Below, piece by piece: positions 1 to 12,800 of a stretch of DNA of 64,000 bases. The stretch is from Telopea speciosissima (Eukaryota > Streptophyta > Magnoliopsida > Proteales > Proteaceae). The stretch is from positions 14,893,307 to 14,957,306 of the forward strand of contig NC_057920.1 of assembly GCF_018873765.1 (NCBI RefSeq), in the 5' to 3' direction. How positions within the stretch are numbered: position 1 is the first letter of the stretch; the number at the start of each line of letters is the position of its first letter. The notes under the pieces were generated by a model. That model was given only the letters and a program-made list of their open reading frames with translations, made no database searches and had not been told where the DNA came from. The position numbers were made by a program, and so were the translations under genes.

Positions 1-805
1 AAATCAAGGATTAGAAACATAAAATGAGAACTAGACAGAGGGAGGACCTTTTCTGGCCCCTATTACGCATTATTCCTCAATCCTCAGTTTTCCCACTGAC
101 TTTCCACACCCATGAGAGAGACCAATTACAGACAGATACCTCTTTGACTGTTGTTGATACTTTGGATAAATGGATTAAATTCAAAGTATACAATGATTTC
201 TCACACCAATTCTTTCAGCCAAATAATAATAACAATAATTATTTATAATAATAAATTTAAAATTTCCTTCAAGTCAAGTCAATACTCCATAGTCAAACAG
301 TCCACACACAGTAACATGCCTTGCCCCATAAGTTCTTCCTACTCCCTATTGTTATTAAAATTCCACATGATTAAATGATTTATTATTTTTATAATTTTCA
401 ATTTTATTTTATTGCTTTACCGGACTTATCCCTAACCATCCACTAAATGGAGTAAAATAAATGATCTTGTTTATATAATCCACTTTCTTCATTCAATATC
501 TGATATTTAATTCATCAAATAGTGATTCAAACGAGAAGAATAATTAATCACTCTTTTCCTTTGGGGTTTTCTTCTGGGTTTGGAAGAAGAGAAAACTAAT
601 GAACATCAATCAATATTCAGTATTCACTCACTAGTGTCAATGAAGGCGGCACAAATTTTCCAATAGAATGTGATTTTCCAACCAATAGCAAAGCACAGGG
701 AACAACAGTAAATAGAGTAAAAATACAGAAATAAAGAACAGAGTATCCTAATGGAAGTGAGTGTATCTCAGTATCTGTATCCTAATATTTTTGTCTTTCC
801 AGCTT
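1..805. other. AT-rich intergenic and 3' flank, no gene seen
   Basis: I see no convincing coding exon here. The stretch is AT-rich with short homopolymers. The part nearest 805 should contain the 3' UTR and poly(A) site of the minus-strand gene ending at 806. TTTATT motifs around 377-410 would read AATAAA on the minus strand, but none can be assigned with confidence. Confidence 0.5.
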
Positions 806-3800
806 TTATGTGGCTCTGGGCTTCTTTTTCTTCTTAGCCAAAACAAAGTCATCATCTGAGATGTCACTGTCGTCGTCCCTACTCTTGCGCTTATTGGACT
901 TCTTTGACACGGTTGTTGTGCTCACGGTTTTCGACTCCACCACTGACTTCTTCTTTGCCGATGAGGCCGGAGATGTTGAGGCCTTGGCCTTTTTAACGGT
1001 CACACTATTCACGGTTTTCTTCACTGAGGCAATCGCTTTCACTGGAGACCTCAGCTTCTGTTCCTGGTTCCTCTTCAGTTTCTTCTCATAAACTTTCTTT
1101 GCCTCCTGTAGAGGTAGAAGCCCACTCTCCATCATCCTGTCATCACATCATGACTTATTTTAGAACATCACTGGCTGATAACAATTAAACAAGCGCACTA
1201 AATGTTTTACAACCAATGAAATAGTAAAATGGCATTTGAGCTTGAAGAGAATTTAAATGACTGAGATTTTACCTATTTTACAGAGAATATAATTGTTGTG
1301 TTCTTAGATTGTATGGTGAAGCAATTTAACTGACGTGTTCACACACATTTGCCAGTCTAAACATTAAAGTCCTATCATAATTGCTAAGAGAATCTTTCTA
1401 GGGGTTTCAAGGGCAACAAAACAGGAAAGACTCATGACTATCATTACTCAATGTGTCTGTCACGATCATTTTTTACAGGCAGCATTGTGCTATGTACCAC
1501 CGTTGCTTGGTCCGTCAGTTCCATGTATACGGCAACATCAATCTGTGTGCTTCTACGTTTGAATGATACTATACAAATCTATTTACCATGGACTTTCAAG
1601 AGAAGATTCCTCAAACTAAACATCACACATTCGCAAACATGCAGAAAAAACATGGAAGATGACTTTCATGTAGAGAGTGAAGTCAGATATGGTTTCCAAG
1701 ACCCACTTGATATGGAGAATACATAGAACTTGGACAAGTTGCAAAAACCACATTTGTATTTGCGGAAGTGGAGAATTCAGCAATGTAACCATCAACAAAC
1801 CAAGGAAAAATGGAGAAACTATTATGCTTTCCAAGGAAAACCTCAAATATGGCAGCCTCTTTAACACCTCGACACTAAAACCACCTTTTCCATGGAACTT
1901 GGAAAAGTTATAAAAGTACAGCACTAAAACCACCTTTGTATTGGCAGAAATGGAGAATTCTCCAATGTAACCATCAAGTCAGTCAAGAGAATTGGCTCAC
2001 CACATACCTAAAGGTCCAAAACAAAGTTCACTTGGATGTGCAGATATATCTCTAGAATTCACAACAAATGAACAAAGCATGAAAAGTTGGAGAAATCATT
2101 ATGCTCTTGAAGGAAAACCTCAACAACAGCCTCTTTACCACCTCGACACTTCCATATTGCCCACAAGATACTGCAGGATAATAACTGCCTCAAATTTGCC
2201 AATAATACTGAATGTTCAAGAGGCAGAGGGACAAGATGCCACCAGAGCAGCACTGATGCATGACAAACAACAGAAAAGCCATAATTTAATGGCCTTAGTG
2301 CAATGGATATACAGGTGAAATCAAGTTTCTCCCAAGGCTTGAATCCATCACTGCAAAGACATACTTCCTTTTTGTTCAAGTAAAAATTGCAATATATTAT
2401 CCAACTGTATCTAGGTTCAACCAAAAAGATCGTGTTATCTGAATGCCTTGTACGGTTTGAAGTCATACAGCCCTGGCATCCTATAATGGCTATATAACAG
2501 ATTTTATTATCCATGACATCAACAAAAGGATTCAATCTTCTGAGCCAAATATCAGTTGTGCATAAATTGATGAACTTACTGGAATTTACTTAAGAAATCA
2601 TTCATTCATGTAAACTGAGATGCACTAGCTTGTATCCCTCTCCAAGGACCATTACTTGAGAATATTTTAGTTGGAACACTCTCAAGATAACCAGATCTAG
2701 CATCCAGGATTAACTAAATGGACAACAGACATAAAAAACCTGTTATAAGGCAAATTGCATCTTGGTACCATCGCCAGAAATTCATTTAAGGAACATCAGT
2801 CACCAGGTTTACAAGAGAATAAAATGTAACACTATCAGATTTCAATACTGTGCTTCCACAGCCACAAGATGTTAGGAGGATGACCAAAGCTGAAATTGCG
2901 AGCAGATTAAATATATTCTAAAGCATTTTTTAAAATGCAAAAGAAATATCAACATCTATCACCTGATGGAAGATGAAAGACAAGTTTCATAACACCACAT
3001 CTTCATAGTGCTGTCATTGTTTATTGTTATCATGAGGGACAGCTTTTTTCTTGTCCACCAATTCTTGTCCAAATGGTCTATCTGTATATGGAGTTCAGTT
3101 GGCACTTGAACTTTGTGGACAACTTGTCCTCATCATCTACTCATGTATCAACTTTCAGCCCAATCATATTCACATGTGCCAAAATAAAAGGTCCAAATAT
3201 TGGTTCAAAAGTCCTTTTGTTTTCCAAAAAGATGATGAGTTTGTAAAGCTAACAAATACAAGGCAAGAGTCCAACTCCTGGTGGACCAAATGATTGAGAT
3301 GGTCCATGAAATTTGACAGGTGATGTATCTAGAGAGACCTCATACATCCAACGGTAGTAATAGTAGTAGTAGGAGTAATGCAGTTGTCCTCATCTATCCA
3401 ATAGCCATAATAGTGTTGTAGGAGTAGTGCCTTCTGAAGTTTCTCGCGCATATTCCTTGGAGACTTATCTCAAACTCATTAAAAAAAGTGAAGGCTTGAT
3501 AGAATGTACATTCATCAAAACAAACTCACCATTGTACTCATTCAAAAGAACAAATCCATGTGAATAAATGGAATAAAAGCAACTAGGGGTGCAAGTTTGG
3601 CCCAGCGAACCCAAGCCCAGCAGGCTTTTACGGGCCAAGGTTGAGATTCCTAGGACCGGGCCTAGGTTGAGGCCTCAGGTTGAGCCCGGCCCAGCCAGTC
3701 GCTGTATATATATATTTACACATTTTTTATATACGAATCAAAATCAAAATAATTTAAGTGGTTTGGGATGTCTAGCTTTATTTATAGGCATCACATTCTC

Positions 3801-6800
3801 TGTTCCTTCTCTTAAGTTTTCAATGTGGGATGGAAAAAAAAAAGAAGCTTTTTTTTTTCTCAAAGGGAGGAGCAAGGACTAAGAGAATGCACTCATTTTT
3901 AGTCCCACATTGGAAATTTAAGAAGAGAAGGTAATGAGAGCCTATAAATAAGAGGGAGAGATGGTGGATATTTTCAAAGTTGGTTATTAACCCCAAGGGG
4001 ATAGCTTAGTTGGCAAAGACCAACACTTCACAATTAAGAAGTCATGAGTTCAACTCTCCTTGGGGCCTACCTATCAAAGAAAGTTGGTTATCATCAGCTA
4101 ACCAAATGGGGTCTAATGATAAAACAGGGCCATGCCCGAGCTGCCTTGAGCCCAGCAGGGACGGTCCAGGCTTGGGTTGATCCCTGGGGACCCTGACCTG
4201 GGCTTGGATTTTCAAAAACCCGGCCCTGTTACACCCCTAAGAGCAACATTAGTAGGCGGTTAAAATCTTATGTTGTCCTAAGGTCATGCCCCAGGTTAGC
4301 AGTAGCAACAATAGCTTTACAAAATCACTAACTCCAAGTCATTTTTACATATTTTCTCATTCAAGGTACTCTAGATTATTTACCCCTCTTAATTCCTTCA
4401 AAAACCTCAAGCTCCGACCTCAACTAAAAAAAAATTGCTACACAGCCTTGAATTCAACACTCAACCTTTAGCTACATCTAACAATGTCGGTTCCTACTTC
4501 CTACTCATCCATCTTGTTTTCAGTTGGCTCTAGTAACTTAGGGTTACGAGGTCAAAGTATTCCTTGCATCAAAATTGCAACACACAAACACCGCAAAACA
4601 TTCTTCGCATAACAAACAAATAGACACAGCCATACTCCAAAGGGAAAACCCGCACCATCAATACACCTCAAACTCTAAGATTGGATGATGATAAATTTTG
4701 AAATCCATAGAATTATTGAGTTAATCCAGTAGCTATCTATAGGATAGAATCAATAAATTCCTCAAAAATCATTCAAACACGTTTTCATCAAATAAGAACT
4801 TGACAAATTTGCCGTAAAAAGCTCCCTGCTGCAAGTTTATGGATTTTGATGATTCCATGGCACCCCATATGATTCAATGAGTACAAGAAGCATTTTTAAT
4901 GTAGAATAGCTAGGCTGCAACCAATTCTACAGGAGGATCGTAAACTCTTCAATGAAGAGCAGCATCCACAGGGTATTGGAGACTTTCTTCAATCAACAAC
5001 TATGAAATCTTCTATTAAATTAATAAATTGCAAAAGTAGTTTGGAACCTTGGTTGCTCTCAGATTTGCAGGGAATTGAAATAAAAGAACCAGAATAGAAA
5101 CAAAGAAGAAAATAGAAAATAGAGAAGATCGATAAATAGAAGGGGAGGATAGGATGGGTCTCTCACCCACAGCCTCTTCAGCCATTAATGGCTTTAACCA
5201 AGCATGTTCTTTTTTTCCAACTCAACCGTGGGCTGTATTTAGCCTTGTTTTTTATTTAAATAGTAATTGATTACAGCTAATGTCTTCTAGGAATAAAATA
5301 AAATCTTAATAGCAATCTTATTAACTAACAAATAAAGAATCCCAAAAATTGAAACTACCAATTACATAAAAACAACTCTTTCTTGCATGAAAAAGAAACC
5401 ACCTAGACTTGGTCATCAGTAGAAACTAATTACAAATAAATCCAAACCCATTAATTGGCAAAATAAATAGTAATAGAATTTAGAAACTAATCTGATATAA
5501 AAATAGAAACTAAAACCGAATACTAAGTCCCCTACGCAAAGACAAACTGAGCTCCTAAATTATCTCTTGACAGATCAATCTCTTGGGATAAAAATCTACA
5601 CGCAACTAGTCTTCAAACAATCCTCCATACAGCTGGCCATGGGGCACACCAGATCTGGAAAAATCTGAGAAAATATACTGTATTAAACTGCTGGCTGATA
5701 CTCTATCAAAATCTGGAAATTGGAAATTATAATCCCCACGCAATCTGGACTGGGCTGCTTATGAGATGCTCCATCAAACCAACAAAAACCTGCCACATAA
5801 GCAGACCAGGCTGTCTCCCACAACGATATTGGGCTGGTTTTGGGGCCTTGTTCCTGCAGATACACTTGGACTTTGGATCTACATCAATTTTATAAGTTGG
5901 ATCTAAACTTCTTTCCTCCTCCCCCCCCCCCCCCTCCCTCTTTTTTCTTTTCCTTTCTCTTGCCTTACCGTTCAGGCTATAAAAAAGAGACAGTCACTTC
6001 ACCCAGTTTTCCCAATTCTTCATAACCTAGCTTGATTTACTTTTAAAAGAAAATCCCTTCCCATATTTTCTGAGCATAGCCAGTACATAAAAATTTCCAA
6101 ACTAATATTTGTTTTTTTCCCCATCTTCTCAATTTATCTCCTTCAGACCTTGCATTAAATATGGGAACAGGGAAATAAAAAATAACAGCACAATCCATAT
6201 CAAAATATACCCTTTATAAAAGCATCGGTGAATACCATATTCTCACTGCTCACATTTAAGTATAAAGATGCCTACAAAATGACTGCTGTACACTACAGTC
6301 TAACTCTGACAAGAGAGAAACAAGTCACAACCAAATCCACTCACACACTTAAATCCTTTGTTGCGAGAGCTTGATTTCCTTATTCTGGGGAGTGGGCATA
6401 TCTCAAATCATCTACTGTTTTATTCTTTCCATTAACACTGAAGTATAAGGAAACAGATCCCACAAGTTCAGTAACCCATTGATGGAGTTGAAGTTACAAG
6501 AGCTTGCAATAGTGTTCTAGGGATATGAATCAAGAGTTATCTCCAATGTTACTCATTTCTGTAATTGAATAGAGATCATAATTTGCTGAAATTTCGCGAA
6601 ATATCTTGGTTTCAACAGATGTCAAAACAAAATGTTAAGTGATACATAGAAATGTCCAGATTCGGTCAAAATTTTGGCGTTTCACAGAAATTTCAGTCTA
6701 ATATTTAGTTTCACCGATATTTCGGTCGAAACATTAATTTACTTTACTAACAAAAGCAAGGTACCAAACGAGATGAATCAAAATTTCAACCCATTTCGTA

Positions 6801-9800
6801 GGTTTCATCTAATCCGACCATAAACTTACTAAAACCTCCTGATTTGTGACTTTTTTTTTTGCCCAATCACCTCCCATACAAGGTTGGAACAAGTACTTGG
6901 GCAATAGAGGAATGCATTGGAAGCGACGATTTACTGCGTTGTTGGAAGATTTGCGCAAGATTCAAAGTTGGAGGTATATCACTTTTCCCAAAAATATTTT
7001 TGCAAAAAATAAGGTAAATACTTGATGGCCGGTCTTCAACTTTTAATATGTTACAAAACAATAGCCCATTAGCCCGAATCTATGACTTAAACGATCCAGA
7101 ATTAATTTTCTGGAGAAAAATTGATTTTCTTGAACAAATTTTTGAAGAAGAAAAAAAAACTGGAGTAATACTTGGTGTTTTTAGCTTAATTTTATATATG
7201 TTAGTTAGACACCGTTAGCCGATCTACGGCCTCAAGGGGTCGGGGCTTTTTTATCCAAAAAAAGTAATTATTTTAATTTCTGGATTTTTAAAAAAATTAT
7301 TTTGAAAAAGTGCAAAAAAATAAAATAAAAATAAAAATAGGGAAAATTTTCTGTTTTGGTTTGAAAATTCTTCAAAATTTATGAAAGTATTATTGTTGTA
7401 TTTACAACTGAAGATGATGATTGATGTCTCATTCCATTATTATTTTTGATAAATTACGGCATTCTTATTTCAAACAAATTATAAGAACCCGCGACCACTT
7501 GGTCACAATGGAGCAACCTTACCGCGACCACATGCATTAAGAGTTTTTAATGTATGCATTTTTTTATGCAACAGTGCAAGAACTAAGAAGATGGCACAAT
7601 GGTTGATAGTGGATGTGGAGACATAGCATGGAAGTATGGAGTACATACAGGGCATGGTAAGAAAAGGTCACAATGTAATTATTGTGGCAAGATAATAAAT
7701 TCAAGGGGGCATTAGATTGAAGTTGCATCTGCCTGGTGGCTACATGGATGTGACCAAATGCTATAAGGTCCGTAGTATACATGAGGCCAAAACTACCCTC
7801 ATGAAGGGAGGAACAGTAAGGAAGTTGGAAAAGCAAAGGCAAGAGAAGAGTTTGATGTGGCAATGCTAGAGAAACTCACACCAGCAAAAGCTGACTCTGA
7901 TGATTCTGATACTAATTACATGCCTGTTAATGTGGAGACAGAGGGAGACAGGAGAAAGATACAACAGGTTCAGGCAGCAAGCCATGTGACACATCAGGTG
8001 GAGAGGATTATAGCTGAAGAGATGGGGAAAGGAGCTAATTCCTCTGGCTCTAGAACAACTGCACCAGAGGCAGGGGAGTTGCCTATCAGGAGGTCACAGA
8101 GTGTGAGAGCAGCCCCACCACTAGTACCAGATGACGATGATAATGATCCCATTGAGGTCATTCAGCAGGATCCTGACATATTTAGGACTCAGAATACCAG
8201 ATAGAGAATGCTTAAGCATGTTTCATCTGATTAGAAAGGTAAAGTGGGTGATGCCATCTCGAAGTTTTTCTTCTATCACAGCATCCCAACAAATGCCATT
8301 GAGGTACCATGTTACCAAGGCATGCTCGACACTACGGGGAAGGTTGGTGATGTAGATCCAAGTCTCCATGACCTGAAGAAGCCCCCTTGATCATAGGGTT
8401 TTAGTAGGAGCCTGAGTATAGTTTATTTCAGTTCGATACTTAGTTTTTTTGAGCAGCCTTAAGGACTTAATCCTATTGGCTGAGATTATTTTAATCTTAT
8501 TGGTTCTTAGGGAATCTGTTATTTCAAGTGTTTTAAAGTTGTTTTAAGTTACTAGGGACAGTTAGGTCTTTTTATGTCTTTTAAATGTGTTAAGTTACTT
8601 AAGTATACCTCTCCACGATTTTGGAAGAGAGAATAGAGTTGTAATAGATCTAGGAATGAGGCCCTTGGCCTATTATTTATAATAAAATGTGGGAGGCTCC
8701 CCCACACAATTTAGATTTGAAAATTTCGTTTGCTATTGCTGCTGCTTGCTCTTTGAGAGTAATCCTTGTGGGTCATATCAAGGTTGAAGGGCTGGTGGAC
8801 TCTAATGACTCCTTGCATCTTGTAGATTGGGAGGTTCTTCTTCAGATTATCTTCAAGCTGCTGCTGTCTTTGAAGGAGTTCTAATCAGTGAGTTAATTTT
8901 AATTCTCTGCAGATTTTCTTCCTTTTCATCTTCCTCCAACCTCCCATAATCGATTCCCATAAAACCCTAACTCCATTAAACCCTAGATCCCTTCACAGCC
9001 TTATTCTTCCATTAGATTCAGCCCATATGACAGTCACAGCCCCATTAAACACCTCCCTCCACTCGATCTCAGTTACAGCCCATAGCAACAGTTAAAACCC
9101 TAATCCCCTTCATTCCCCATTAAGCCCTAAAACTCCAATTTTTAGATCTTATACTTCCCACCATCAAAAACCAACCAAATTCCAATCGAGTTACCCTTCC
9201 ACTGTCCCCTACCTTCGATCCAAAGCCCTGCCCCAAAACTTCACTGCAAACCCTAAATTCCATAGTTTTTCCTAATTTCTAAAACCCGAAACCCTAACCC
9301 TAATTCTGTAGAATTTTCAAACTTATTTAAACCTTGATATTTTTAAACCATAATAACCCCCTAGGTCTGCCTATTAAAACTATATAAGACCCATCTCCAA
9401 ATTCATAAACCCAACCCTAGTTTTGAGTCAAGTCAGCCTGCTTTGCCCCAATCGGCGGATTAATTTCAGGATTATTGTTCACCTGGTCTCTAGTAGGACT
9501 GCCTCCTATCTAGAGCTACATTAGTTGGCCCAGGAGTGAAGGGGCTCACCGCATATGAATTGATGACTATTCATATGCCCCAACAAAAGGAGTTGGAAGA
9601 GTACATGAATACATTGAAGGGACATGGGAGAGCTATGGAGCGGTTGTGATGTGTGATGTGTGATGGTTAGACTAGACCCACTAGACAGTCCATCATCAAC
9701 TTCATGGTTTATTGTGATGGTAGGACTATCTTCCTAAAGTTTGTGGATGTATACAAGGAGAAGGATGCAAAGTATATATACATATATATATATATAGAGA

Positions 9801-12800
9801 GAGAGAGAGAAGGTGGGTGTAGAGAATGTTGTCCAAGTAGTGACGAACAACGGGAGCAACTTTAAGAAGGTTAGTGGGAGGTTGATGTACAACAAGAGGT
9901 ACCACCTCTTTTGGACACCATGTGCAGCCCACTGCATTGACGTAATGTTAAAGGACCTATGTAAAAGATTTATGATAGAGGGTGTGGTCGAGAGAGTAAG
10001 ACAAGTGACCACATTTGTCTACAACCATGGATATGCTTTACAGCTGTTGAGGGAGAAGTGCGGTGGATATTTGGTGAAGCCTAGCATTACTCAATTGGCC
10101 ACCAACTACATTGCATTGAAGAACTTTGAGGTGAAGATGGTTGGTCTAAGGTCCATGTTATCTTCAAAAGATTGGTTTAGCTGGAGGGAGTCGGGTTTGC
10201 CATAGGGTTGTGCAGCACAGGCTACCACATCAAGTGACCAATTCTGCCAAAACCTGAAGAAAGTCATTCTTATACTAGAAGCCAGTGGTAAAGGTATTGA
10301 GGATGGTTGACTATGAGAAGAAGCCAACCTTGCCACACCTATATGCAGCCATGAAGATGACGAAGGAATGCGTGCGAGCAGTCCACCACATGGTGGGAGG
10401 GCGTACATGAAGATTGTTGATGATCAATGGGAGAAGCACCCACTGAATAGGGCTGGTGAATTTTATATTTTTATTTTAAGGTACTTAAATTAATTTACAT
10501 TCCAATTACATCTTCATGAGCATTAATAAGTTATTTTTATCATTCCTAGTATATTATCTTAAATCTCAAGTACTAATACAAGCGTCAACTTGTGGTGGAT
10601 CGATCACAGATAGATGCAGTACAAAATGTGGTGGCCAAGTCGGAGCCAAATCCAACTATACAGTCTAGATCCAATAATGAGGTGAGACCTGATAGTTTGT
10701 TAAGTATTTATAAGGAATCTAATTACTCGATTTTGTATTAATGCGAATATTAGCAATGTTTAAAACGAGTTTCTTGGAACTTCCAGTCGTCAAGCTGTAA
10801 AGTCTGATCGAGAAACCACAGCTCCTAATAGACCCACTACATTATTTGTCATTTTGTATCAATTCAATTCATATAAATTTGTACCAAGTACAATCACTTA
10901 ATATGAATAATCTTAATACTCTAATGCAGGTGAATGGTGAGTGCTTTATGGGAGTGATGCACCTAACTTGAGAAAAATAACAATAAAGGTATTCTACCAA
11001 ACATGTTCCACCTCCAGATGCGAGTGCAACTGGAGTATATTCTCACTTATCCACTCCAAGAGGTGGAACCAATTGGATCACGGATGGCGGGGATGATGAT
11101 GAAGACGTCAACTAGTCGCATTCTAGTGGCCACAGACAAACCATCCCCATTTGATGATGGTGATGGTGATAGATTTGCAAGGATGGGCGAGGGCTACCAC
11201 TCCAGAGCCAAAGCATGAGCTGATCCACTTCACAGGCAAGAGTTAGTTCGATCATGCCACACATGATGCTGACCACTGTGCACGTGCCCCCACATGTGCA
11301 TGCTACTGAAGAAGCTTACGTCATCGATTGATACCACCACCTGAAGAGGAGGATAGCATTGAGTCCATGGGCATTGATGTTATGAAATTAACTGATACTC
11401 TCGAAGGCTTGAGTCTGAAGGAGAATAGTATGCATGGTAAGTGGTGTGCACCATCATATGCCATAGAGAGCACCGGTTCTGACTACGTTGGGTATGGTGG
11501 CCATGGGCAGTTTAACTCTTTAGCATCATTACCCTCTGAATATGATGGTCAATCACACACTGGTCATCATTTTTGGACAACGTCTTCTTGTGCCCAGCCC
11601 CACAACCATACATATTGAGGCGGTTCTACAACCACCATTCAGTAACAATGGCTCTCGATCTAGTTCCTCACGGTTCAGAGATCTATACCCTAGGTTAGGA
11701 TACCACTGGTATGTTGACAATTCCATTTATAGGGCTTATGTGGAGCATGGAACTAAATCTCGGTTTCACAGCTGATCGAGACGAGTCGAAGGGAGAGTTT
11801 AAAATATGCAATGTTTCAACCTGTTCCGACCGTATTTCGGTAATTTTGCAAGTTTCAACATTGAACACCTATATCAATTCACTTATCCCCATTGAAACTT
11901 GAGAAAACCTGGCTCGAAACAAGGGCAAACACTTATTTATGCATAATATCATTTAAGTAAATGATTTTAGCGGGAGGGCCTTGGTGCAATGATAAGGTTG
12001 CTCCATTGTGACCAAGTGGTCACGGGTTCGAGTCTGGAAACAGCAAGCAAGGGTAAGGCTGCGTACATTATGATCCTCCCCAGACTCCGCAATGGCATGA
12101 GCCTCCTACACTGGGTACGCCCTTTTTATCATTTAAGTTAACGTTTTTATATTTGTTATTTCATTTACTTAAGATATTATTCATAAATAAGCAAATACCA
12201 CCTATTTGAATCCCCAATAAAAATAGTTAAAAAAATCAAATTCTAAATTGATAAAAAATAAACCCTTCAGTTCAAGAACAAAAACTGGATTTTCGACAGT
12301 AGGTTCCCCGTGATTTTGATGAATGGAATGAAGCTTTCTGCCTGCTGGTTCTGTGGATTTAGATTAATTTTCTGCTGTTAGATTTAGTAGAAGGCCTCGT
12401 GGATTACAAGTTAGGGTACTGGTGGGATTCCGGCCCTACAAATCAGGTGGATTCCTGATTGTTACCTTCTTTTCTATCTCTACTATTCTTCTCCATTGAT
12501 TCAGGTCGATCTGAACTCTTCTGGGTACTGGTGGGATTACGGCGCCCTACGAATCAGGTGCATTCCTGATTGTTACCTTCTTTTCTATCTCTACCATTCT
12601 TCTCCATTAATTTCTGAACTTTTCTGTACTCTGCACATGCTAGTTTTCTTTTCCTCTGATTCTGTTTTACATTGTCGAGATATCATTCTAGTAGTTAAGC
12701 TTCTGCTTAAATTAATCAGTTTTCTATTCTGAATTCCTGCTTCAAGTTCTAGTTACTGTGCTAGCTTAAAACATAACATTCTAATCGATTTCAGAAATCC

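Noticed and set aside
810..1091. A plus-strand open stretch opposite the last exon of the Lys/Glu-rich gene
   Set aside because: It is the complement of Lys/Ser-rich coding DNA giving Phe-rich text. The minus strand has splice-phase continuity.
3990..4081. A possible tRNA gene on the plus strand
   Set aside because: Box-A-like and box-B-like text is present, but the acceptor stem and anticodon arm do not form properly. The same sequence sits between target-site-type repeats in two MITE copies, so it is a SINE.
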